DNA of 64,000 nt from Acanthococcus lagerstroemiae (taxonomy: Eukaryota > Arthropoda > Insecta > Hemiptera > Eriococcidae), in NCBI GenBank assembly GCA_031841125.1, contig JAJSSI010000071.1, positions 1 to 64,000 of the forward strand, given 5' to 3'. A program made the position numbers and the translations under genes. Under the pieces are notes generated by a model. It worked only from the letters and a program-made list of their open reading frames with translations, was not told where the DNA came from and did no database searches. Numbering within the stretch: the first letter of the stretch is position 1; every line of letters begins with the position of its first letter. This document shows positions 1 through 12,700 of this stretch, in pieces.

Positions 1-3000
1 ATTTTTCCTAATTGACCTAGAGGGATGGAATTTGCGGGGGGTCGAAAGGCCGTATTTTTCCACGAATTTTGGTACCGGAATGGACCCATACGGACAATTA
101 GGGAGGGGGGCTATGGCCGAAATGCGATCTTCATAATTTACTGCATGTATATCTCCTCAATGTAAAATTTTTCCTAATTGACCTAGAGGGATGGAATTTG
201 CGGGGATCGAAAGGCCGTATTTTTCCACGAATTTTGGTACCGGAATGGACCCATACGGACAATTAGGGAGGGGGCTATGGCCGAAATGCGATCTTCATAA
301 TTCACTGCATGTATATCTCCTCAAATGTGAAATTTTTCCTAATTGACCTAGAGGAATGGAATTTGCGGGGATCGAAAGGCCGTATTTTTCCACGAATTTT
401 GGTACCGGAATGGACCATACGGACAATTAGGGGGGGGCTATGGCCGAAATGCGATCTTCATAATTCACTGCATGTATATCTCCTCAAATGTGAAAAATTT
501 TTCCTAATTGACCTAGAGGGATGGAATTTGCGGGGATCGAAAGGCCGTATTTTTCCACGAATTTTGGTACCGGAATGGACCCATACGGACAATTAGGGAG
601 GGGGCTATGGCCGAAATGCGATCTTCATAATTTACTGCATGTATATCTCCTCAAATGTGAAAATTTTTCCTAATTGACCTAGAGGAATGGAATTTGCGGG
701 GATCGAAAGGCCGTATTTTTCCACGAATTTTGGTACCGGAATGGACCCATACGGACAATTAGGGAGGGGGCTATGGCCGAAATGCGATCTTCATAATTTA
801 CTGCATGTATATCTCCTCAAATGTGAAAAATTTTTCCTAATTGACCTAGAGGGATGGAATTTGCGGGGATCGAAAGGCCGTATTTTTCCACGAATTTTGG
901 TACCGGAATGGACCCATACGGACAATTAGGGAGGGGGCTATGGCCGAAATGCGATCTTCATAATTAACTGCATGTATATCTCCTCAAATGTGAAAATTTT
1001 TCCTAATTGACCTAGAGGGATGGAATTTGCGGGGATCGAAAGGCCGTATTTTTCCACGAATTTTGGTACCGGAATGGACCCATACGGACAATTAGGGAGG
1101 GGGCTATGGCCGAAATGCGATCTTCATAATTCACTGCATGTATATCTCCTCAAGGTGTGAAAATTTTCCTAATTGACCTAGAGGGATGGAATTTGCGGGG
1201 ATCGAAAGGCCGTATTTTTCCACGAATTTTGGTACCGGAATGGACCCATACGGACAATTAGGGAGGGGGCTATGGCCGAAATGCGATCTTCATAATTTAC
1301 TGCATGTATATCTCCTCAAATGTGAAAATTTTTCCTAATTGGCCTAGAGGGATGGAATTTGCGGGGATCGAAAGGCCGTATTTTTCCACGAATTTTGGTA
1401 CCGGAATGGACCCATACGGACAATTAGGGAGGGGGCTATGGCCGAAATGCGATCTTCATAATTTACTGCATGTATATCTCCTCAAATGTGAAAATTTTTC
1501 CTAATTGACCTAGAGGATGGAATTTGCGGGGATCGAAAGGCCGTATTTTTCCACGAATTTTGGTACCGGAATGGACCCATACGGACAATTAGGGAGGGGG
1601 CTATGGCCGAAATGCGATCTTCATAATTTACTGCATGTATATCTCCTCAAATGTGAAAATTTTTCCTAATTGACCTAGAGGAATGGAATTTGCGGGATCG
1701 AAAGGCCGTATTTTTCCACGAATTTTGGTACCGGAATGGACCCATACGGACAATTAGGGAGGGGGCTATGGCCGAAATGCGATCTTCATAATTTACTGCA
1801 TGTATATCTCCTCAAATGTGAAAATTTTTCCTAATTGACCTAGAGGGATGGAATTTGCGGGGATCGAAAGGCCGTATTTTTCCACGAATTTTGGTACCGG
1901 AATGGACCCATACGGACAATTAGGGAGGGGGCTATGGCCGAAATGCGATCTTCATAATTTACTGCATGTATATCTCCTCAAATGTGAAAATTTTTCCTAA
2001 TTGACCTAGAGGGATGGAATTTGCGGGGATCGAAAGGCCGTATTTTTCCACGAATTTTGGTACCGGAATGGACCCATACGGACAATTAGGGAGGGGGCTA
2101 TGGCCGAAATGCGATCTTCATAATTTACTGCATGTATATCTCCTCAAATGTGAAAATTTTTCCTAATTGACCTAGAGGGATGGAATTTGCGGGGATCGAA
2201 AGGCCGTATTTTTCCACGAATTTTGGTACCGGAATGGACCCATACGGACAATTAGGGAGGGGGCTATGGCCGAAATGCGATCTTCATAATTTACTGCATG
2301 TATATCTCCTCAAATGTGAAAATTTTTCCTAATTGACCTAGAGGGATGGAATTTGCGGGGATCGAAAGGCCGTATTTTTCCACGAATTTTGGTACCGGAA
2401 TGGACCCATACGGACAATTAGGGAGGGGGCTATGGCCGAAATGCGATCTTCATAATTTACTGCATGTATATCTCCTCAAATGTGAAAATTTTTCCTAATT
2501 GACCTAGAGGGATGGAATTTGCGGGGATCGAAAGGCCGTATTTTTCCACGAATTTTGGTACCGGAATGGACCCATACGGACAATTAGGGAGGGGGCTATG
2601 GCCGAAATGCGATCTTCATAATTTACTGCATGTATATCTCCTCAAATGTGAAAATTTTTCCTAATTGACCTAGAGGGATGGAATTTGCGGGGATCGAAAG
2701 GCCGTATTTTTCCACGAATTTTGGTACCGGAATGGACCCATACGGACAATTAGGGAGGGGGCTATGGCCGAAATGCGATCTTCATAATTTACTGCATGTA
2801 TATCTCCTCAAATGTAAAAATTTTTCCTAATTGACCTAGAGGGATGGAATTTGCGGGGATCGAAAGGCCGTATTTTTCCACGAATTTTGGTACCGGAATG
2901 GACCCATACGGACAATTAGGGAGGGGGCTATGGCCGAAATGCGATCTTCATAATTTACTGCATGTATATCTCCTCAAATGTGAAAATTTTTCCTAATTGA

Positions 3001-3850
3001 CCTAGAGGAATGGAATTTGCGGGGATCGAAAGGCCGTATTTTTCCACGAATTTTGGTACCGGAATGGACCCATACGGACAATTAGGGAGGGGGCTATGGC
3101 CGAAATGCGATCTTCATAATTTACTGCATGTATATCTCCTCAAATGTGAAAATTTTTCCTAATTGACCTAGAGGAATGGAATTTGCGGGGATCGAAAGGC
3201 CGTATTTTTCCACGAATTTTGGTACCGGAATGGACCCATACGGACAATTAGGGAGGGGGCTATGGCCGAAATGCGATCTTCATAATTTACTGCATGTATA
3301 TCTCCTCAAATGTAAATTTTTCCTAATTGACCTAGAGGATGGAATTTGCGGGGATCGAAAGGCCGTATTTTTCCACGAATTTTGGTACCGGAATGGACCC
3401 ATACGGACAATTAGGGAGGGGGCTATGGCCGAAATGCGATCTTCATAATTTACTGCATGTATATCTCCTCAAATGTGAAAATTTTTCCTAATTGACCTAG
3501 AGGAATGGAATTTGCGGGGATCGAAAGGCCGTATTTTTCCACGAATTTTGGTACCGGAATGGACCCATACGGACAATTAGGGAGGGGGCTATGGCCGAAA
3601 TGCGATCTTCATAATTTACTGCATGTATATCTCCTCAAATGTGAAAATTTTTCCTAATTGACCTAGAGGGATGGAATTTGCGGGGATCGAAAGGCCGTAT
3701 TTTTCCACGAATTTTGGTACCGGAATGGACCCATACGGACAATTAGGGAGGGGGCTATGGCCGAAATGCGATCTTCATAATTCACTGCATGTATATCTCC
3801 TCAAGGGTGAAAATTTTTCCTAATTGACCTAGAGGGATGGAATTTGCGGG
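1..3850. repeat. left sector of the array with scattered monomer variants
   Basis: The first few kilobases hold more variants than the core. Unit one has GCGGGGGG before TCG (about 35-43). The copy near 158 has CCTCAATGTAAAA. The copy near 411 lacks one C of GGACCC, and 427 has a longer G-run after AATTAG. TTCACTGC replaces TTTACTGC near 301, 470, 1131 and 3781, and TTAACTGC appears near 963. The AAGGTGTG and AAGGGTG forms of the linker before the A-tract occur near 1152 and 3803. These states reappear mainly in the right-hand edge zone, so this may be an older, less homogenised sector or the approach to the other edge. That interpretation is inference. Confidence 0.8.
2014..2179. repeat. representative canonical satellite monomer (166 bp)
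   Basis: This copy is given as a reference unit. It starts at ATGGAATTTG and ends at ...CCTAGAGGG before the next ATGG. It has the majority states at the variable sites: GAGGG before ATGG, CAAATGTGAAAA before the T-tract, TTTACTGC rather than TTCACTGC, and TACCGGAATGG. A/T tracts lie near unit positions 28-34, 41-45 and 138-148, and could bend the DNA. The octamer CAATTAGG (70-77) and its reverse complement CCTAATTG (149-156) lie about half a monomer apart. The start point of a tandem unit is arbitrary. Confidence 0.95.
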
Positions 3851-6800
3851 GATCGAAAGGCCGTATTTTTCCACGAATTTTGGTACCGGAATGGACCCAT
3901 ACGGACAATTAGGGAGGGGGCTATGGCCGAAATGCGATCTTCATAATTTACTGCATGTATATCTCCTCAAATGTGAAAAATTTTTCCTAATTGACCTAGA
4001 GGGATGGAATTTGCGGGGATCGAAAGGCCGTATTTTTCCACGAATTTTGGTACCGGAATGGACCCATACGGACAATTAGGGAGGGGGCTATGGCCGAAAT
4101 GCGATCTTCATAATTTACTGCATGTATATCTCCTCAAATGTGAAAATTTTTCCTAATTGACCTAGAGGGATGGAATTTGCGGGGATCGAAAGGCCGTATT
4201 TTTCCACGAATTTTGGTACCGGAATGGACCCATACGGACAATTAGGGAGGGGGCTATGGCCGAAATGCGATCTTCATAATTTACTGCATGTATATCTCCT
4301 CAAATGTGAAAATTTTTCCTAATTGACCTAGAGGGATGGAATTTGCGGGGATCGAAAGGCCGTATTTTTCCACGAATTTTGGTACCGGAATGGACCCATA
4401 CGGACAATTAGGGAGGGGGCTATGGCCGAAATGCGATCTTCATAATTTACTGCATGTATATCTCCTCAAATGTGAAAATTTTTCCTAATTGACCTAGAGG
4501 GATGGAATTTGCGGGGATCGAAAGGCCGTATTTTTCCACGAATTTTGGTACCGGAATGGACCCATACGGACAATTAGGGAGGGGGCTATGGCCGAAATGC
4601 GATCTTCATAATTTACTGCATGTATATCTCCTCAAATGTGAAAATTTTTCCTAATTGACCTAGAGGGATGGAATTTGCGGGGATCGAAAGGCCGTATTTT
4701 TCCACGAATTTTGGTACCGGAATGGACCCATACGGACAATTAGGGAGGGGGCTATGGCCGAAATGCGATCTTCATAATTTACTGCATGTATATCTCCTCA
4801 AATGTGAAAATTTTTCCTAATTGACCTAGAGGGATGGAATTTGCGGGGATCGAAAGGCCGTATTTTTCCACGAATTTTGGTACCGGAATGGACCCATACG
4901 GACAATTAGGGAGGGGGCTATGGCCGAAATGCGATCTTCATAATTTACTGCATGTATATCTCCTCAAATGTGAAAATTTTTCCTAATTGACCTAGAGGGA
5001 TGGAATTTGCGGGGATCGAAAGGCCGTATTTTTCCACGAATTTTGGTACCGGAATGGACCCATACGGACAATTAGGGAGGGGGCTATGGCCGAAATGCGA
5101 TCTTCATAATTTACTGCATGTATATCTCCTCAAATGTGAAAATTTTTCCTAATTGACCTAGAGGAATGGAATTTGCGGGGATCGAAAGGCCGTATTTTTC
5201 CACGAATTTTGGTACCGGAATGGACCCATACGGACAATTAGGGAGGGGGCTATGGCCGAAATGCGATCTTCATAATTTACTGCATGTATATCTCCTCAAA
5301 TGTGAAAATTTTTCCTAATTGACCTAGAGGATGGAATTTGCGGGGATCGAAAGGCCGTATTTTTCCACGAATTTTGGTACCGGAATGGACCCATACGGAC
5401 AATTAGGGAGGGGGCTATGGCCGAAATGCGATCTTCATAATTTACTGCATGTATATCTCCTCAAATGTGAAAATTTTTCCTAATTGACCTAGAGGAATGG
5501 AATTTGCGGGGATCGAAAGGCCGTATTTTTCCACGAATTTTGGTACCGGAATGGACCCATACGGACAATTAGGGAGGGGGCTATGGCCGAAATGCGATCT
5601 TCATAATTTACTGCATGTATATCTCCTCAAATGTGAAAATTTTTCCTAATTGACCTAGAGGGATGGAATTTGCGGGGATCGAAAGGCCGTATTTTTCCAC
5701 GAATTTTGGTACCGGAATGGACCCATACGGACAATTAGGGAGGGGGCTATGGCCGAAATGCGATCTTCATAATTTACTGCATGTATATCTCCTCAAATGT
5801 AAAAATTTTTCCTAATTGACCTAGAGGGATGGAATTTGCGGGGATCGAAAGGCCGTATTTTTCCACGAATTTTGGTACCGGAATGGACCCATACGGACAA
5901 TTAGGGAGGGGGCTATGGCCGAAATGCGATCTTCATAATTTACTGCATGTATATCTCCTCAAATGTAAAAAATTTTTCCTAATTGACCTAGAGGGATGGA
6001 ATTTGCGGGGATCGAAAGGCCGTATTTTTCCACGAATTTTGGTACCGGAATGGACCCATACGGACAATTAGGGAGGGGGCTATGGCCGAAATGCGATCTT
6101 CATAATTTACTGCATGTATATCTCCTCAAATGTGAAAATTTTTCCTAATTGACCTAGAGGGATGGAATTTGCGGGGATCGAAAGGCCGTATTTTTCCACG
6201 AATTTTGGTACCGGAATGGACCCATACGGACAATTAGGGAGGGGGCTATGGCCGAAATGCGATCTTCATAATTTACTGCATGTATATCTCCTCAAATGTG
6301 AAAATTTTTCCTAATTGACCTAGAGGGATGGAATTTGCGGGGATCGAAAGGCCGTATTTTTCCACGAATTTTGGTACCGGAATGGACCCATACGGACAAT
6401 TAGGGAGGGGGCTATGGCCGAAATGCGATCTTCATAATTTACTGCATGTATATCTCCTCAAATGTGAAAATTTTTCCTAATTGACCTAGAGGAATGGAAT
6501 TTGCGGGGATCGAAAGGCCGTATTTTTCCACGAATTTTGGTACCGGAATGGACCCATACGGACAATTAGGGAGGGGGCTATGGCCGAAATGCGATCTTCA
6601 TAATTTACTGCATGTATATCTCCTCAAATGTGAAAATTTTTCCTAATTGACCTAGAGGGATGGAATTTGCGGGGATCGAAAGGCCGTATTTTTCCACGAA
6701 TTTTGGTACCGGAATGGACCCATACGGACAATTAGGGAGGGGGCTATGGCCGAAATGCGATCTTCATAATTTACTGCATGTATATCTCCTCAAATGTGAA

Positions 6801-9148
6801 AATTTTTCCTAATTGACCTAGAGGAATGGAATTTGCGGGGATCGAAAGGCCGTATTTTTCCACGAATTTTGGTACCGGAATGGACCCATACGGACAATTA
6901 GGGAGGGGGCTATGGCCGAAATGCGATCTTCATAATTTACTGCATGTATATCTCCTCAAATGTGAAAATTTTTCCTAATTGACCTAGAGGAATGGAATTT
7001 GCGGGGATCGAAAGGCCGTATTTTTCCACGAATTTTGGTACCGGAATGGACCCATACGGACAATTAGGGAGGGGGCTATGGCCGAAATGCGATCTTCATA
7101 ATTTACTGCATGTATATCTCCTCAAATGTGAAAATTTTTCCTAATTGACCTAGAGGAATGGAATTTGCGGGGATCGAAAGGCCGTATTTTTCCACGAATT
7201 TTGGTACCGGAATGGACCCATACGGACAATTAGGGAGGGGGCTATGGCCGAAATGCGATCTTCATAATTTACTGCATGTATATCTCCTCAAATGTGAAAA
7301 ATTTTTCCTAATTGACCTAGAGGGATGGAATTTGCGGGGATCGAAAGGCCGTATTTTTCCACGAATTTTGGTACCGGAATGGACCCATACGGACAATTAG
7401 GGAGGGGGCTATGGCCGAAATGCGATCTTCATAATTTACTGCATGTATATCTCCTCAAATGTGAAAATTTTTCCTAATTGACCTAGAGGAATGGAATTTG
7501 CGGGGATCGAAAGGCCGTATTTTTCCACGAATTTTGGTACCGGAATGGACCCATACGGACAATTAGGGAGGGGGCTATGGCCGAAATGCGATCTTCATAA
7601 TTTACTGCATGTATATCTCCTCAAATGTGAAAATTTTTCCTAATTGACCTAGAGGAATGGAATTTGCGGGGATCGAAAGGCCGTATTTTTCCACGAATTT
7701 TGGTACCGGAATGGACCCATACGGACAATTAGGGAGGGGGCTATGGCCGAAATGCGATCTTCATAATTTACTGCATGTATATCTCCTCAAATGTGAAAAT
7801 TTTTCCTAATTGACCTAGAGGAATGGAATTTGCGGGGATCGAAAGGCCGTATTTTTCCACGAATTTTGGTACCGGAATGGACCCATACGGACAATTAGGG
7901 AGGGGGCTATGGCCGAAATGCGATCTTCATAATTTACTGCATGTATATCTCCTCAAATGTGAAAATTTTTCCTAATTGACCTAGAGGATGGAATTTGCGG
8001 GGATCGAAAGGCCGTATTTTTCCACGAATTTTGGTACCGGAATGGACCCATACGGACAATTAGGGAGGGGGCTATGGCCGAAATGCGATCTTCATAATTT
8101 ACTGCATGTATATCTCCTCAAATGTAAAAATTTTTCCTAATTGACCTAGAGGGATGGAATTTGCGGGGATCGAAAGGCCGTATTTTTCCACGAATTTTGG
8201 TACCGGAATGGACCCATACGGACAATTAGGGAGGGGGCTATGGCCGAAATGCGATCTTCATAATTTACTGCATGTATATCTCCTCAAATGTAAAAAATTT
8301 TTCCTAATTGACCTAGAGGAATGGAATTTGCGGGGATCGAAAGGCCGTATTTTTCCACGAATTTTGGTACCGGAATGGACCCATACGGACAATTAGGGAG
8401 GGGGCTATGGCCGAAATGCGATCTTCATAATTTACTGCATGTATATCTCCTCAAATGTGAAAATTTTTCCTAATTGACCTAGAGGATGGAATTTGCGGGG
8501 ATCGAAAGGCCGTATTTTTCCACGAATTTTGGTACCGGAATGGACCCATACGGACAATTAGGGAGGGGGCTATGGCCGAAATGCGATCTTCATAATTTAC
8601 TGCATGTATATCTCCTCAAATGTGAAAATTTTTCCTAATTGACCTAGAGGGATGGAATTTGCGGGGATCGAAAGGCCGTATTTTTCCACGAATTTTGGTA
8701 CCGGAATGGACCCATACGGACAATTAGGGAGGGGGCTATGGCCGAAATGCGATCTTCATAATTTACTGCATGTATATCTCCTCAAATGTGAAAATTTTTC
8801 CTAATTGACCTAGAGGGATGGAATTTGCGGGGATCGAAAGGCCGTATTTTTCCACGAATTTTGGTACCGGAATGGACCCATACGGACAATTAGGGAGGGG
8901 GCTATGGCCGAAATGCGATCTTCATAATTTACTGCATGTATATCTCCTCAAATGTGAAAATTTTTCCTAATTGACCTAGAGGGATGGAATTTGCGGGGAT
9001 CGAAAGGCCGTATTTTTCCACGAATTTTGGTACCGGAATGGACCCATACGGACAATTAGGGAGGGGGCTATGGCCGAAATGCGATCTTCATAATTTACTG
9101 CATGTATATCTCCTCAAATGTGAAAATTTTTCCTAATTGACCTAGAGG

Positions 9149-9472
9149 ATGGAATTTGCGGGGATCGAAAGGCCGTATTTTTCCACGAATTTTGGTACCG
9201 GAATGGACCCATACGGACAATTAGGGAGGGGGCTATGGCCGAAATGCGATCTTCATAATTTACTGCATGTATATCTCCTCAAAATTTTTCCTAATTGACC
9301 TAGAGGGATGGAATTTGCGGATCGAAAGGCCGTATTTTTCCACGAATTTTGGTACCGGAATGGACCCATACGGACAATTAGGGAGGGGGCTATGGCCGAA
9401 ATGCGATCTTCATAATTTACTGCATGTATATCTCCTCAAATGTGAAAAATTTTTCCTAATTGACCTAGAGGG
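9149..9472. repeat. two adjacent indel-bearing monomers
   Basis: The unit starting at 9149 is 159 bp: seven bases are missing between CTCCTC and the T-tract, so TCAAAATTTTTCC replaces the normal spacing. The next unit, starting at 9308, has GCGGATCG instead of GCGGGGATCG (two G lost) but gains one A before the T-tract. Flanking copies are normal. These are local indels and do not interrupt the array. Confidence 0.85.
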
Positions 9473-9799
9473 ATGGAATTTGCGGGGATCGAAAGGCCGT
9501 ATTTTTCCACGAATTTTGGTACCGGAATGGACCCATACGGACAATTAGGGAGGGGGCTATGGCCGAAATGCGATCTTCATAATTTACTGCATGTATATCT
9601 CCTCAAATGTAAAAATTTTTCCTAATTGACCTAGAGGGATGGAATTTGCGGGGATCGAAAGGCCGTATTTTTCCACGAATTTTGGTACCGGAATGGACCC
9701 ATACGGACAATTAGGGAGGGGGCTATGGCCGAAATGCGATCTTCATAATTTACTGCATGTATATCTCCTCAAATGTGAAAATTTTTCCTAATTGACCTA

Positions 9800-12700
9800 G
9801 AGGGATGGAATTTGCGGGGATCGAAAGGCCGTATTTTTCCACGAATTTTGGTACCGGAATGGACCCATACGGACAATTAGGGAGGGGGCTATGGCCGAAA
9901 TGCGATCTTCATAATTTACTGCATGTATATCTCCTCAAATGTGAAAATTTTTCCTAATTGACCTAGAGGGATGGAATTTGCGGGGATCGAAAGGCCGTAT
10001 TTTTCCACGAATTTTGGTACCGGAATGGACCCATACGGACAATTAGGGAGGGGGCTATGGCCGAAATGCGATCTTCATAATTTACTGCATGTATATCTCC
10101 TCAAATGTGAAAATTTTTCCTAATTGACCTAGAGGAATGGAATTTGCGGGGATCGAAAGGCCGTATTTTTCCACGAATTTTGGTACCGGAATGGACCCAT
10201 ACGGACAATTAGGGAGGGGGCTATGGCCGAAATGCGATCTTCATAATTTACTGCATGTATATCTCCTCAAATGTGAAAATTTTTCCTAATTGACCTAGAG
10301 GGATGGAATTTGCGGGGATCGAAAGGCCGTATTTTTCCACGAATTTTGGTACCGGAATGGACCCATACGGACAATTAGGGAGGGGGCTATGGCCGAAATG
10401 CGATCTTCATAATTTACTGCATGTATATCTCCTCAAATGTGAAAATTTTTCCTAATTGACCTAGAGGGATGGAATTTGCGGGGATCGAAAGGCCGTATTT
10501 TTCCACGAATTTTGGTACCGGAATGGACCCATACGGACAATTAGGGAGGGGGCTATGGCCGAAATGCGATCTTCATAATTTACTGCATGTATATCTCCTC
10601 AAATGTAAAAATTTTTCCTAATTGACCTAGAGGGATGGAATTTGCGGGGATCGAAAGGCCGTATTTTTCCACGAATTTTGGTACCGGAATGGACCCATAC
10701 GGACAATTAGGGAGGGGGCTATGGCCGAAATGCGATCTTCATAATTTACTGCATGTATATCTCCTCAAATGTGAAAATTTTTCCTAATTGACCTAGAGGA
10801 TGGAATTTGCGGGGATCGAAAGGCCGTATTTTTCCACGAATTTTGGTACCGGAATGGACCCATACGGACAATTAGGGAGGGGGCTATGGCCGAAATGCGA
10901 TCTTCATAATTTACTGCATGTATATCTCCTCAAATGTGAAAATTTTTCCTAATTGACCTAGAGGGATGGAATTTGCGGGGATCGAAAGGCCGTATTTTTC
11001 CACGAATTTTGGTACCGGAATGGACCCATACGGACAATTAGGGAGGGGGCTATGGCCGAAATGCGATCTTCATAATTTACTGCATGTATATCTCCTCAAA
11101 TGTGAAAATTTTTCCTAATTGACCTAGAGGAATGGAATTTGCGGGGATCGAAAGGCCGTATTTTTCCACGAATTTTGGTACCGGAATGGACCCATACGGA
11201 CAATTAGGGAGGGGGCTATGGCCGAAATGCGATCTTCATAATTTACTGCATGTATATCTCCTCAAATGTGAAAATTTTTCCTAATTGACCTAGAGGGATG
11301 GAATTTGCGGGGATCGAAAGGCCGTATTTTTCCACGAATTTTGGTACCGGAATGGACCCATACGGACAATTAGGGAGGGGGCTATGGCCGAAATGCGATC
11401 TTCATAATTTACTGCATGTATATCTCCTCAAATGTGAAAATTTTTCCTAATTGACCTAGAGGGATGGAATTTGCGGGGATCGAAAGGCCGTATTTTTCCA
11501 CGAATTTTGGTACCGGAATGGACCCATACGGACAATTAGGGAGGGGGCTATGGCCGAAATGCGATCTTCATAATTTACTGCATGTATATCTCCTCAAATG
11601 TGAAAATTTTTCCTAATTGACCTAGAGGGATGGAATTTGCGGGGATCGAAAGGCCGTATTTTTCCACGAATTTTGGTACCGGAATGGACCCATACGGACA
11701 ATTAGGGAGGGGGCTATGGCCGAAATGCGATCTTCATAATTTACTGCATGTATATCTCCTCAAATGTGAAAATTTTTCCTAATTGACCTAGAGGGATGGA
11801 ATTTGCGGGGATCGAAAGGCCGTATTTTTCCACGAATTTTGGTACCGGAATGGACCCATACGGACAATTAGGGAGGGGGCTATGGCCGAAATGCGATCTT
11901 CATAATTTACTGCATGTATATCTCCTCAAATGTGAAAATTTTTCCTAATTGACCTAGAGGGATGGAATTTGCGGGGATCGAAAGGCCGTATTTTTCCACG
12001 AATTTTGGTACCGGAATGGACCCATACGGACAATTAGGGAGGGGGCTATGGCCGAAATGCGATCTTCATAATTTACTGCATGTATATCTCCTCAAATGTG
12101 AAAATTTTTCCTAATTGACCTAGAGGGATGGAATTTGCGGGGATCGAAAGGCCGTATTTTTCCACGAATTTTGGTACCGGAATGGACCCATACGGACAAT
12201 TAGGGAGGGGGCTATGGCCGAAATGCGATCTTCATAATTTACTGCATGTATATCTCCTCAAATGTGAAAATTTTTCCTAATTGACCTAGAGGGATGGAAT
12301 TTGCGGGGATCGAAAGGCCGTATTTTTCCACGAATTTTGGTACCGGAATGGACCCATACGGACAATTAGGGAGGGGGCTATGGCCGAAATGCGATCTTCA
12401 TAATTTACTGCATGTATATCTCCTCAAATGTGAAAATTTTTCCTAATTGACCTAGAGGAATGGAATTTGCGGGGATCGAAAGGCCGTATTTTTCCACGAA
12501 TTTTGGTACCGGAATGGACCCATACGGACAATTAGGGAGGGGGCTATGGCCGAAATGCGATCTTCATAATTTACTGCATGTATATCTCCTCAAATGTGAA
12601 AATTTTTCCTAATTGACCTAGAGGATGGAATTTGCGGGGATCGAAAGGCCGTATTTTTCCACGAATTTTGGTACCGGAATGGACCCATACGGACAATTAG

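Noticed and set aside
2014..2179. CENP-B-box-like sequence on the minus strand of the monomer (ATTCGTGGAAAAATACGG)
   Set aside because: It shares TTCG, an internal A-run and CGG with the CENP-B box, but the spacing between TTCG and CGG is too long and the required CGGG is absent, so it does not fit the consensus.
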